Position numbers and translations under genes: made by a program
Notes under the pieces: generated by a model
Database searches by the model: none
What the model saw: the letters and a program-made list of their open reading frames with translations, nothing else
What the model was told of the DNA's origin: nothing
Assembly (NCBI GenBank): GCA_030146745.1
Contig: JASLBD010000454.1
Location: 1-10,917, forward strand
Direction of reading: 5' to 3'
Origin: Allosphingosinicella sp.
GTDB lineage: Bacteria; Pseudomonadota; Alphaproteobacteria; Sphingomonadales; Sphingomonadaceae
DNA length: 10,917 bases
Shown: in pieces, positions 1 to 5,302 of the stretch
Position numbering within the stretch: the stretch's first letter is position 1
How the letters are laid out: every line of letters starts with the position of its first letter

Positions 1-329
1 GGATTCGGGAACTCGGAACCTCGCTCCGCCCTTGTGTAAAGGGAGATTGCCTGGCGAGACATTCCTGCCCGCTCAGCAATCTCACTAAGACTTACGAGAT
101 GATCGGGCTCAATGCGCTCGACGTGGGCACCAGTGCGCAACACATCCTCATAAGCTGACGCGACGGCCTTTGAGAAAGAAACGGCCTCTCGGCTGAACTC
201 AACGAAGATTACGCCCTTTTGGAATGAAAGGGTGGAATCGTCACAGCCAGCATCAAAAAAGCGGTCCTCGAAATCCTCAGCCTGAGGATCAAGTCCGGAG
301 GCAATAATGGTGAATTCATGCGTTTTCAT
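1..329 (-). CDS. HTH antitoxin-like protein, partial (runs off left edge)
   Basis: Partial gene. The first 109 residues are readable from the ATG at 327-329 and the frame is still open at base 1. The first 60 or so residues (start MKTHEFTIIASGL, then DAGCDD and EFSREAVSF) form a small alpha/beta domain. Residues 79-103 (LVSLSEIAERAGMSRQAIS) form a MerR/Xre-like helix-turn-helix, followed by RGSEFPN, which resembles the RG..FP segment typical of this HTH type. A strong AGGAGG lies 6 nt before the chosen ATG; another ATG three bases upstream is spaced too closely. The start overlaps the end of the preceding 84-aa gene by 14 bp, so the two are co-transcribed and probably translationally coupled. 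From general family knowledge this pairing is a common unnamed toxin-antitoxin-like arrangement, with this gene as the DNA-binding partner. That role is inference. Confidence 0.75.
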   Translation of the reverse strand, partial: MKTHEFTIIASGLDPQAEDFEDRFFDAGCDDSTLSFQKGVIFVEFSREAVSFSKAVASAYEDVLRTGAHVERIEPDHLVSLSEIAERAGMSRQAISLYTRAERGSEFPN

Positions 330-570
330 CATACTCCTCCTTTCGTTCCTCGTGGGGGCAGCGTTCTACCGCCCGGATAATTGCTCTTGCATGGTTCCCG
401 GCACTCTTCGGCGTACCCCAGACCGAGACTTTACAACCATCTCGGTCATGATGGGCGCAATATAGCCTGCCCCATGCGTGGCCCTTGATCGATTTAACTG
501 TCCAGTTCCGCTCTTCTGCGTAGGAGACAGCATCCTCGATCTCCTTATTGGGATGGCGGACTCTAGCCAT
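316..570 (-). CDS. small HicA-like protein, putative toxin of a two-gene module
   Basis: An 84-aa protein. The layout is an N-terminal helix (KEIEDAVSYAEERNW, residues 9-23), two beta strands around GHAWGRLYC (30-38), a strand with VSVWGTPKS, and a C-terminal helix (NHARAIIRAVERC, 59-71). This alpha-beta-beta-alpha pattern with a glycine-histidine turn resembles HicA-type double-stranded-RNA-binding-like folds, though the classical GSHH motif is not exact. It overlaps the downstream HTH gene by 14 bp, in the toxin-first order seen in hicAB. No Shine-Dalgarno is obvious before the ATG at 568-570, and a promoter candidate lies so close that a leaderless transcript is possible. Base composition is less GC-rich than the phage genes, which suggests transfer. 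Toxin activity is inferred from context only; a non-toxic regulatory protein is the alternative. Confidence 0.75.
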   Translation of the reverse strand: MARVRHPNKEIEDAVSYAEERNWTVKSIKGHAWGRLYCAHHDRDGCKVSVWGTPKSAGNHARAIIRAVERCPHEERKEEYDENA

Positions 571-580
571 CCGACGAATC

Positions 581-610
581 GTTATGTGCGTAGGCGTTTA
601 CGTTTGTCAA
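581..610 (-). promoter_or_regulatory. candidate sigma-70-type promoter of the HicA-like/HTH pair
   Basis: On the minus strand a perfect TTGACA (605-610) is followed after 18 bp by CATAAC (581-586, 4 of 6 matches to the -10 consensus). The predicted transcription start would be around 574, almost at the ATG at 570, which implies a very short or absent leader. The strong hairpin at 611-651 lies directly upstream. Confidence 0.4.
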
Positions 611-651
611 CACGGTTTAGTTCCCCACCCCTTGAGGTGGGGTTAACCGTG
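611..651. terminator. strong nested hairpin, candidate terminator or operator
   Basis: Outer arms CACGGTT (611-617) and AACCGTG (645-651) enclose inner arms CCCCACC (623-629) and GGTGGGG (636-642) with a 6-nt loop. Both arm pairs are perfect. There is no clear T-tract on either strand. It sits between the end of the gp10.1-like gene and the promoter of the toxin-antitoxin-like pair, so it could end the structural operon or act as an operator. Confidence 0.4.
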
Positions 652-724
652 GGGGGCTCCTGCATCAACGTCGCTTCACTGTGAATGACCCCTTGATGAC
701 GTCCTTCCCCGTCGCCCTAAGCAC

Positions 725-925
725 TCAATCCGGGAACTTCTCCATCAATTTGTCGAGGTCGACGCGTGAAGCCCCTGTCTCCGTCGCTCCCGCCATCGCC
801 CCGAGCACTGCTCCGAGTTCCGCCGGAGTGGCCCGCCAGAACTCCTCCGGCCGCCACCCGAGCAGCGCCCCGGCGAGCCCCGCCAGCCTGGCGGCGCTTT
901 CGCCGAACCTCTCCGTCCCGCTCAT
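725..925 (-). CDS. rcc01693-like phage tail assembly chaperone (GTA gp10.1 position)
   Basis: A 66-aa protein beginning MSGTERFGE. Its core, LLGWRPEEFWRATPAEL (residues 27-43), is the signature of the small GTA/phage tail assembly chaperone family next to the gp10 gene (rcc01693-like, PF09550-type). In tailed phages such chaperones coat the tape measure during tail assembly. The ATG (923-925) overlaps the TGA of the upstream gp10-like gene as ATGA, which fixes the start; a longer reading up to 1063 lies inside that gene and is a frame shadow. Length is normal for the family. Directly downstream, where the tape-measure gene would be expected, nothing coding is seen before the hairpin at 611-651. 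Confidence 0.85.
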   Translation of the reverse strand: MSGTERFGESAARLAGLAGALLGWRPEEFWRATPAELGAVLGAMAGATETGASRVDLDKLMEKFPD

Positions 926-1287
926 CGCGAGCCTGCCGAACCACCCTGCAATATCTGCCCGAGCAGGACCTTGAGCGCCGGGGTCACCCCCGCCAGCCCG
1001 CGCTCGACGACCGCCGCGCCCACCGCCTCGCGGGTCAGCCCCTCCGGCCGACCGTCGACGCAATGCCAGAACAGCCCGGCGATCTCCGCGATCCTCAGCC
1101 CGCCCGCCGCAGCCCGCTCGACCAGAGCGAAGAGCGGCCCCAATTCCTCCTCGGCGGCGACCAGGGCCTCGAAGCTCGGCCTGAGCCGCAAAGCGACTCC
1201 TCCGACGACCAGCGCGGCCTCGCCCCGAGCGCCATTAGCCCCTCTCCCCTGTGGGGAGAGGGATTGGGGTGAGGGCCCCGCGCTCAC
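922..1287 (-). CDS. GTA gp10-like tail assembly chaperone with palindrome-derived N-terminal insert
   Basis: 121 codons from a GTG start (1285-1287) that overlaps the stop of the major tail protein gene as GTGA. From residue 17 the protein reads ANGARGEAALVVGG and continues through helical segments (SFEALVAAEEELG, FALVERAAAGGLRIAEI). This matches the start (usually MANxARGE) and layout of the GTA gp10 / Phage_TAC_11-like family, which assists tail assembly. Residues 5-16 (PSPQSLSPQGRG) are encoded by a palindromic repeat (1241-1261 and flanks), so the normal N-terminus appears extended by an in-frame repeat insertion. No ATG/GTG/TTG occurs in frame between the GTG and ANGARG. The gene ends in an ATGA overlap with the gp10.1-like gene. 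Confidence 0.8.
   Translation of the reverse strand: MSAGPSPQSLSPQGRGANGARGEAALVVGGVALRLRPSFEALVAAEEELGPLFALVERAAAGGLRIAEIAGLFWHCVDGRPEGLTREAVGAAVVERGLAGVTPALKVLLGQILQGGSAGSR
1241..1261. repeat. REP-like palindrome inside the gp10 gene
   Basis: Perfect 9-bp arms CCTCTCCCC (1241-1249) and GGGGAGAGG (1253-1261) with a 3-nt loop, followed by GATTGGGGTGAGGGC. It is of the same type as the CCTCTCCCG hairpins at 2067-2092 and 9024-9047, but lies inside coding sequence. Confidence 0.65.
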
Positions 1288-1691
1288 GACGCCACCACCG
1301 CGCCCGAGCTTTCCAGGCTCAGGGCGTAGTTGCGCTCGCCATTGTAATCGCCCGAATAGTCGAGCCGGGTGACGAGGAAGCGGCCGCGCAGTCGCTCGCC
1401 GCTCTCGAAGCTCAGTTCGTAATCGTCGACCTGGCCGGCGAGCGCGTTGGTCTTGATCCGCACTTCCGCCGCCGATCCGGTGAAGATGCCGCTCGCCGCC
1501 ACCGAGACCGAGCGCACGCCCGCCCCCGACAACAGCTCGCGCCAGCCGCCCGAGTCCTTGCTCGTGACGTTCACCGCTTCGCCGTTCACCGACATCTGAG
1601 TCGTACGCATCCCCGCCACGGTCGCGAACACCGGCGGCGATCCGCCGTTTCCGACCTTCAGCAAGAAAGCGCTTCCCTTTTCCGCCGCCAT
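1284..1691 (-). CDS. phage major tail protein, TP901-1 family (GTA gp9-like)
   Basis: A 135-aa protein beginning MAAEKGSAFLLK. The features match TP901-1-type tail tube proteins: an N-terminal segment on 'G..F.lkvG', then SPPVFATVAGMRTTQMSVNGEAVNVTSKDSGG split over residues 18-48, a central VSVAASGIFTGS, and a C-terminal beta-rich part ending in NYALSLESSGAVVAS. It forms the tube through which packaged DNA leaves. The ATG (1689-1691) has a good Shine-Dalgarno, GGGAGA, 6 nt upstream. It is the first gene of the gp9-gp10-gp10.1 set, linked by stop-start overlaps. A plus-strand gene diverges 43 bp upstream, so this trio probably needs its own promoter in that short gap or receives read-through. 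Confidence 0.9.
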   Translation of the reverse strand: MAAEKGSAFLLKVGNGGSPPVFATVAGMRTTQMSVNGEAVNVTSKDSGGWRELLSGAGVRSVSVAASGIFTGSAAEVRIKTNALAGQVDDYELSFESGERLRGRFLVTRLDYSGDYNGERNYALSLESSGAVVAS

Positions 1692-1734
1692 CGATATTCT
1701 CCCTTCGTCTCAACTTGTTGCACTGGAATTCGGG

Positions 1735-2055
1735 ATGATTTCACAAGTGCTCTTGATAGCCCTCATGGCGTCCGCGCAGGGCAACCTCGCTTCGGCCCGC
1801 ACCAGCTATTCCAAATGTCTCGGCGGCTTCGTCCGGGAGCAGGTGAAGGCAGGCTCCGACGAAGCCGCCTTCGAGGCCAAGCTCGCCACCGCCTGCAAGT
1901 CGGAGGAAGCCGCCTTCCGCGCCGCCTCGGTCGCGAGCGACCTCTCGGCCAAGATCGCCAAGGCGACCGCCGATCGGAACGCGACCGAGGAGATCGGCTA
2001 CATCCACGAGAACGCGGTCGAGAGCTTCAAGGCCAGCCTCGCGCCTCCGAAATAG
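1735..2055 (+). CDS. small exported protein of unknown function, opposite strand to the cluster
   Basis: A 106-aa protein not assigned to a named family. The first 15 residues (MISQVLLIALMASAQ) look like a short Sec signal peptide with cleavage near ASA. The mature part is helical and charged, with two cysteines (KCLGGF, ACKSEE) that could form a periplasmic disulfide. It sits between the DUF3168 and major tail protein genes on the opposite strand, diverging from the latter and convergent with the former. The Shine-Dalgarno is weak, which lowers confidence in the exact start. A plausible terminator for it lies at 2171-2206. It may be a host cargo gene inserted in the cluster or a sphingomonad-specific accessory gene; the sequence alone does not decide. 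Confidence 0.65.
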   Translation: MISQVLLIALMASAQGNLASARTSYSKCLGGFVREQVKAGSDEAAFEAKLATACKSEEAAFRAASVASDLSAKIAKATADRNATEEIGYIHENAVESFKASLAPPK

Positions 2056-2066
2056 AAATGGGAAAA

Positions 2067-2202
2067 TCCTCTCCCGTCTTCACGGGAGAGGAGGGGCCCG
2101 CCGCGAGGCGGTGGGAGGCGAGGGTCTTGCTGACTCCGCGGTACAGACCCTCACCCTCCCGCTTCGCGGGCCCCTCCCTCTGCCGTAAGGACGAGAGAGG
2201 GG
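2067..2202. repeat. composite palindrome cluster, copy 1
   Basis: A non-coding stretch made almost wholly of hairpins. Arms are 2067-2077/2082-2092 (TCCTCTCCCGT), 2098-2102/2107-2111 (CCGCC), 2120-2127/2145-2152 (GAGGGTCT with CCGCGG in the loop), 2158-2162/2166-2170 (CCCGC) and 2171-2180/2193-2202. The order and several arms recur at 9024-9170. Confidence 0.7.
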
Positions 2203-2206
2203 TTTT
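2171..2206 (+). terminator. candidate rho-independent terminator for the plus-strand gene
   Basis: Arms 2171-2180 and 2193-2202 pair with one mismatch (C2177/A2196) around a 12-nt loop and are followed by TTTTATT. The orientation fits ending transcription of the gene at 1735-2055. The T-run coincides with the stop codon of the convergent DUF3168 gene. It also forms the last hairpin of the palindrome cluster. Confidence 0.45.
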
Positions 2207-2594
2207 ATTCCGCCAGCATCCGCGCCCGATAGTCGATCGCCACCGCCCAGCCCATCGCGCCGCCGCGCCCTTCGGCGACGGTCCGGGCGCGCACCAGGGC
2301 GAGGGTGACCAGCCGCCAGCCCTCGACGTCCAGCCCCGCCTCCAGCGCCGCCTCGGCGACTTCGGCGAAGGCCTGGGCCCGTTCCGGCCGCTCGCCCGAG
2401 TCGCGAAGGGTCACCGCCAGCCTGAGCTCGCGTCCCCGCCCGCTCTTGTGGCCCCAGTCGCTCTCGGGCCCGCACTCGACCGTCGCATATGGGAAGGCCG
2501 CCTGCAGCGGCGGCCCCGGATAGACTCCGCCCAGGTCGAGCGATTCCAGCGCCTCGATCGCCGCCGCCCTCAGCGCCGCGCCCGCCCCGCTCAC
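2205..2594 (-). CDS. DUF3168 tail completion/terminator protein (GTA gp8-like)
   Basis: A 129-aa protein. It has an N-terminal helix (AAAIEALES), YPGPPLQAAFPYATVECGPESDWGHKSG in two blocks (residues 25-52), a strand RELRLAVTLRD, then helix EVAEAALEAGL and strand WRLVTLALV. This is the layout of DUF3168 proteins, which cap the tail tube at the head-tail junction. The start is a GTG (2592-2594) overlapping the stop of the 71-aa gene upstream as GTGA, so translation is coupled. The stop is a TAA at 2205-2207. The position after connector genes and before the major tail protein agrees with GTA order, although a plus-strand gene and a palindrome cluster now separate it from gp9. Confidence 0.85.
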   Translation of the reverse strand: MSGAGAALRAAAIEALESLDLGGVYPGPPLQAAFPYATVECGPESDWGHKSGRGRELRLAVTLRDSGERPERAQAFAEVAEAALEAGLDVEGWRLVTLALVRARTVAEGRGGAMGWAVAIDYRARMLAE

Positions 2595-2806
2595 CGCCGC
2601 CTCCCGGCGATGAGCCAGCGAAGCTCCGGGTCGAGCGCGAAGCGGCGCCCGAGGCCGCGCCCCGAAAGCGCCACCCCCGCCTCTTCCTCGCTCACCTTCA
2701 CGCCATCCGGCGCCTCGTCGCTCAATTCCGCCGCCAGCGAGGCGCGCCGCCCCTCCGACGCCTTGCGCGCGAGCGCGGCCCCGTGAAGCATCAATCGTTC
2801 GAACAT
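2591..2806 (-). CDS. 71-aa protein in the head-closure (gp7) position
   Basis: A small basic/acidic protein starting MFERLMLHGAALARKASEG. A helical N-terminal half is followed by APDGVKVSEEEAGVALSGRGLGRRF and a C-terminal LRWLIAGRRR. It is too short for a normal gp7 head-closure protein (roughly 110 residues) and shows no similarity to one that can be seen by eye, so the gp7 role is positional inference only. The VALSGRGL segment resembles the minor tail or stopper proteins of some phages only weakly. GGGGAGGG lies a few bases before the ATG (2804-2806). The connector gene ends 13 bp upstream, and the gene overlaps DUF3168 by GTGA. Confidence 0.7.
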   Translation of the reverse strand: MFERLMLHGAALARKASEGRRASLAAELSDEAPDGVKVSEEEAGVALSGRGLGRRFALDPELRWLIAGRRR

Positions 2807-2819
2807 GATTGCCCTCCCC

Positions 2820-3365
2820 TCAGTGCAGCCGGAGCCGGCGGAACGGCCGCCACAGGGCGGCGACCGCGGCCGGCGGCTCGCTCGCCGGCGCGCCTTCCGC
2901 CGTCCGGCTCGTGTAGAAATGCGCCGCCAGCCGCGTTATCCCCTGCCTGAGCGCCGCCGGCAGCTCCGCCCAGGCCCCGGCCAGCCCGGCCCGGTAGCCG
3001 ATCCGCACTCGCCGGACCTCCCCGGTCGCGGTCAGCCGGACCCAGCCGTCGCCGTTGGCGTCGATGTCGAGAGCATAGGCCTCGACCGCCAGCGCCTCCG
3101 CCGGCCCCTCGGTCGGCAGCGCCTCGACCGAGACGATCGCCCGCACCGGAGCAAGCGCCAGCCGCTGCCAGGCGCGGCTCGCCGGCATCGTCTCGGTGAA
3201 GCCCCGCGTCAGCAGGGCCCGGCCGGTGAAGCGCTCGCACAGCTCCGCCGCGGCGGCCACCAGCCCCCCGATCAGCCCGTCCTCGTCCCCGCGCTCCACG
3301 CGCAGATATGCCTTCGCCGCCCCCGCCGCCTCCGGCGGCAGGACCAGCGCCTCAGCCTCAATCAT
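2820..3365 (-). CDS. head-tail connector protein (gp6-like)
   Basis: A 181-aa protein. The N-terminal half (AKAYLRVERGDEDGLIGGL, residues 17-35, then AAAELCERFTGRALL) is the typical opening of gp6/HK97 gp6-like connectors: helices with 'lrv...dD..i..li.aA...ie..tgral'. A beta-rich middle follows (LALAPVRAIVSVEAL, YALDIDANGDGWVRL), then a C-terminal helix (ALRQGITRLAAHFY). Such proteins form a ring below the portal. The AGGAGGAG Shine-Dalgarno a few bases before the ATG (3363-3365) makes the start secure. A 70-bp gap containing a strong hairpin separates it from the beta-helix gene upstream. Confidence 0.88.
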   Translation of the reverse strand: MIEAEALVLPPEAAGAAKAYLRVERGDEDGLIGGLVAAAAELCERFTGRALLTRGFTETMPASRAWQRLALAPVRAIVSVEALPTEGPAEALAVEAYALDIDANGDGWVRLTATGEVRRVRIGYRAGLAGAWAELPAALRQGITRLAAHFYTSRTAEGAPASEPPAAVAALWRPFRRLRLH

Positions 3366-3379
3366 CTCGTATCTCCTCC

Positions 3380-3405
3380 TCCCCTCCCTGCACGCAGGGA
3401 GGGGA
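3380..3405. repeat. strong palindrome between beta-helix and connector genes
   Basis: Perfect arms TCCCCTCCCTG (3380-3390) and CAGGGAGGGGA (3395-3405) around a 4-nt loop. It could act as an RNA-stability or partial termination hairpin. It is not followed by a T-run on the minus strand and overlaps the region just upstream of the connector Shine-Dalgarno. Confidence 0.6.
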
Positions 3406-3434
3406 GTTGCTTGCTCGACGTGGTTTTCGCCGGC

Positions 3435-5150
3435 TCAGGGTTGGATCGAGCCGAATTCCTTCCAGGTCCCCGGCGTCCCCGACGCGACGCAGACCACGCC
3501 TTCGCGGCCGCCGGCGACCGGGTTGGCGTAGAAGACGCGCGTTCCCGCCGGGTGATAACCTTCGGTCGGAGCGCCGCCGCCCATGGCGATCAGCCGCGCG
3601 TCCGCGCCCCAACCGATGCCGAGTGCGTGCACGCTCAGCCGGTGCGGCCCGACCGGGTTGGAGGTCGCCGGCCCGGTGATCTCGAAGGGCAGCTTGCCGT
3701 CGAGATTGGCATAGTGGAAGGCGAGGTCGCCGCTCCCCGCCTTGAAACGCAGGTCGTAGCCGAGCGGCACATGGTCGGCATCGACCAGCCTCAGCACCTG
3801 GCGCAGGTCCGAATTGCCGCCAAGCACCGCAAAGGCCCGCGCCGGATCGCCGGCGACGAACGAGCTCGACTGCACCGACCCGTCCTGCGACTGAAGGAAG
3901 GCGCAGCCGCGTACGCCCGCCCCGTGCAGTCCGCCGAGCACCAGGGTCTGCGGCGCCAGCTGCGATACACCTTGGCTCCCCTCCGAATAGCAGCCCAGGA
4001 AGACGTTGCGGCCGTTCAGGCTGGTCGAGGCATAGGCACCGCCGGAGAAATAGGCGGTGCCGCTCGCCCAGGGCGGGATGCCAGGTCCGGGGCCGCCGGC
4101 GGCGACCGGTATCCACACCGCATCATTGGTGCCCGGTACGGTGGTCGACGCCGCCGCTTCCTGGCCGATCCTCACCGAATAGCGAATGCCGTCATGGGCG
4201 ACGATGCTGGAGCTGGCGTTGGGATTGGCGCTGCAGCCTGCGCCCTGGATCCCGTTGCTGTCGGCATGGTGGCCGACATGGGTGTTGCCGAGGAAGCTGT
4301 CGTCGAACACGCCCCACCTGCCGTTCGAGACCGCATTGATCTGGATCGCGCAGCCGGCATTGGAGTCGCCGCCGCTCAGATACACGCCGTGGCGGCCGTT
4401 GCTGACCACGGAAACATTGCGGCACGACCACTGATTGGCGTTGCCGCGGATCGCCGTTCCCTCATAGACCTCCTGAACATCGGCGACGATGTGGAGGCCG
4501 TCGCCCGGAAATTCCGAGATGCCGACATTCTCGAGCAGGGTGATCGCCCGGCATCGCACCCCGTGCTTGTCCGCGTTGGTGCCGCCGCTGCCCATGATCG
4601 AGAGGTCGCGCAGCATCGAATGGGCGCCGCTGTCGCCCGCTGCCTCCGTGGTTTCGCCGATCGTGTATTGGAAGTGGATGATGACTCCGTTCGAGTCGGC
4701 CGGGAAACGGATCCGGCTGGCCCTCCGGCCGACGATGGTGAACGCACCCTCCTTTAGCTCGAGCTGCGTGCCGCAATGATAGAAGCCGGTCGGCACATGG
4801 AGCTCGGGCAGCGACGCGAAGCCGGGTATGGGCTGGATCTTGTTCGCCTCCAGATAGTCGAAGGCGGCCTGGAAGGCCGGGTAATTGTCGGTCGCGCCCG
4901 AATCGCCGTAGGGGCCATGGTCGTCCGGCACCGCGCCGAACATGTCGATGGTGATCCGCTGGTCGGCGGCGAGCCGGAAGCCGCGGCCGTCGGCGGCGAC
5001 GAAGGTCGTCGCGCCGTTGGCGGCGACGGCCGGGTCGTAGACGTAATCGGCGCCGCCGCGGCCGCGGATGCTGTGGCCTCGGGTGCGGACCCGCTCGGTA
5101 CCGGCCGGAACGGTCGCGCCGGGGGCGTTGACGAACAGAAAGTCGGACAT
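3435..5150 (-). CDS. right-handed beta-helix (pectate-lyase-like) spike/fibre protein
   Basis: A 571-aa protein. Residues 66-100 carry the pectate-lyase-fold opening seen in phage tailspikes: ITIDMFGAVPDD (67-77 core) and TDNYPAFQAAFDYL (87-100). From about residue 110 to 450 the sequence is rich in short strands with repeated asparagine/glycine turns (SNGRHGVYLSGGDSN, VSNGRWGVF, DSNGIQGAG), as expected for parallel beta-helix coils. The last 45 residues (VFYANPVAGG, ASGTPGTWKEFGSIQP) look like the C-terminal cap of phage fibre proteins. No signal peptide. GAGGAGAAGAGGA stands just before the ATG (5148-5150). It lies between capsid and connector genes, unlike normal tail fibres. A capsid-attached spike binding cell-surface polysaccharide, comparable in role to the RcGTA head spikes, is the favoured reading; a depolymerase is the alternative. 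Confidence 0.85.
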   Translation of the reverse strand: MSDFLFVNAPGATVPAGTERVRTRGHSIRGRGGADYVYDPAVAANGATTFVAADGRGFRLAADQRITIDMFGAVPDDHGPYGDSGATDNYPAFQAAFDYLEANKIQPIPGFASLPELHVPTGFYHCGTQLELKEGAFTIVGRRASRIRFPADSNGVIIHFQYTIGETTEAAGDSGAHSMLRDLSIMGSGGTNADKHGVRCRAITLLENVGISEFPGDGLHIVADVQEVYEGTAIRGNANQWSCRNVSVVSNGRHGVYLSGGDSNAGCAIQINAVSNGRWGVFDDSFLGNTHVGHHADSNGIQGAGCSANPNASSSIVAHDGIRYSVRIGQEAAASTTVPGTNDAVWIPVAAGGPGPGIPPWASGTAYFSGGAYASTSLNGRNVFLGCYSEGSQGVSQLAPQTLVLGGLHGAGVRGCAFLQSQDGSVQSSSFVAGDPARAFAVLGGNSDLRQVLRLVDADHVPLGYDLRFKAGSGDLAFHYANLDGKLPFEITGPATSNPVGPHRLSVHALGIGWGADARLIAMGGGAPTEGYHPAGTRVFYANPVAGGREGVVCVASGTPGTWKEFGSIQP

Positions 5151-5170
5151 TCCTCTTCTCCTCTTGGTAT

Positions 5171-5220
5171 CGAGGCGTGCCGCCGCCGCCCCGCCGCTTC
5201 ACGGCAGGAGCGGCGCCTCG
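5171..5220. repeat. imperfect hairpin upstream of the beta-helix gene
   Basis: Outer arms CGAGGCG (5171-5177) and CGCCTCG (5214-5220), inner arms TGCCG (5178-5182) and CGGCA (5202-5206), with a 7-nt bulge on one side. It lies in the capsid/beta-helix intergenic region, next to the stronger terminator-like hairpin. Confidence 0.4.
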
Positions 5221-5236
5221 CCGGCCACTTCGGTGT

Positions 5237-5281
5237 TTCCTGGAAAGAAGACGCCGCGCCCGCTGCGATGCGGGCGCGGCG
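5237..5281 (-). terminator. terminator-like hairpin after the major capsid gene
   Basis: A perfect 12-bp GC-rich stem (5252-5263 with 5270-5281, 6-nt loop) begins 21 bp after the capsid stop in the direction of transcription. It is followed on the minus strand by GTCTTCTTTCC, a pyrimidine and T-rich run. It would lower read-through from the highly expressed capsid gene into the beta-helix and neck genes. Confidence 0.55.
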
Positions 5282-5302
5282 CCATGAGACCTCCGCCAAC
5301 GG

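Noticed and set aside
1251..2786. 511-codon plus-strand open frame
   Set aside because: Very rich in Arg, Pro and Ala, runs antisense across several recognised phage genes and palindromes. It is a frame shadow of high-GC DNA.
2805..4757. 650-codon plus-strand open frame
   Set aside because: Antisense to the connector and beta-helix genes, no recognisable domain, composition typical of a GC shadow.
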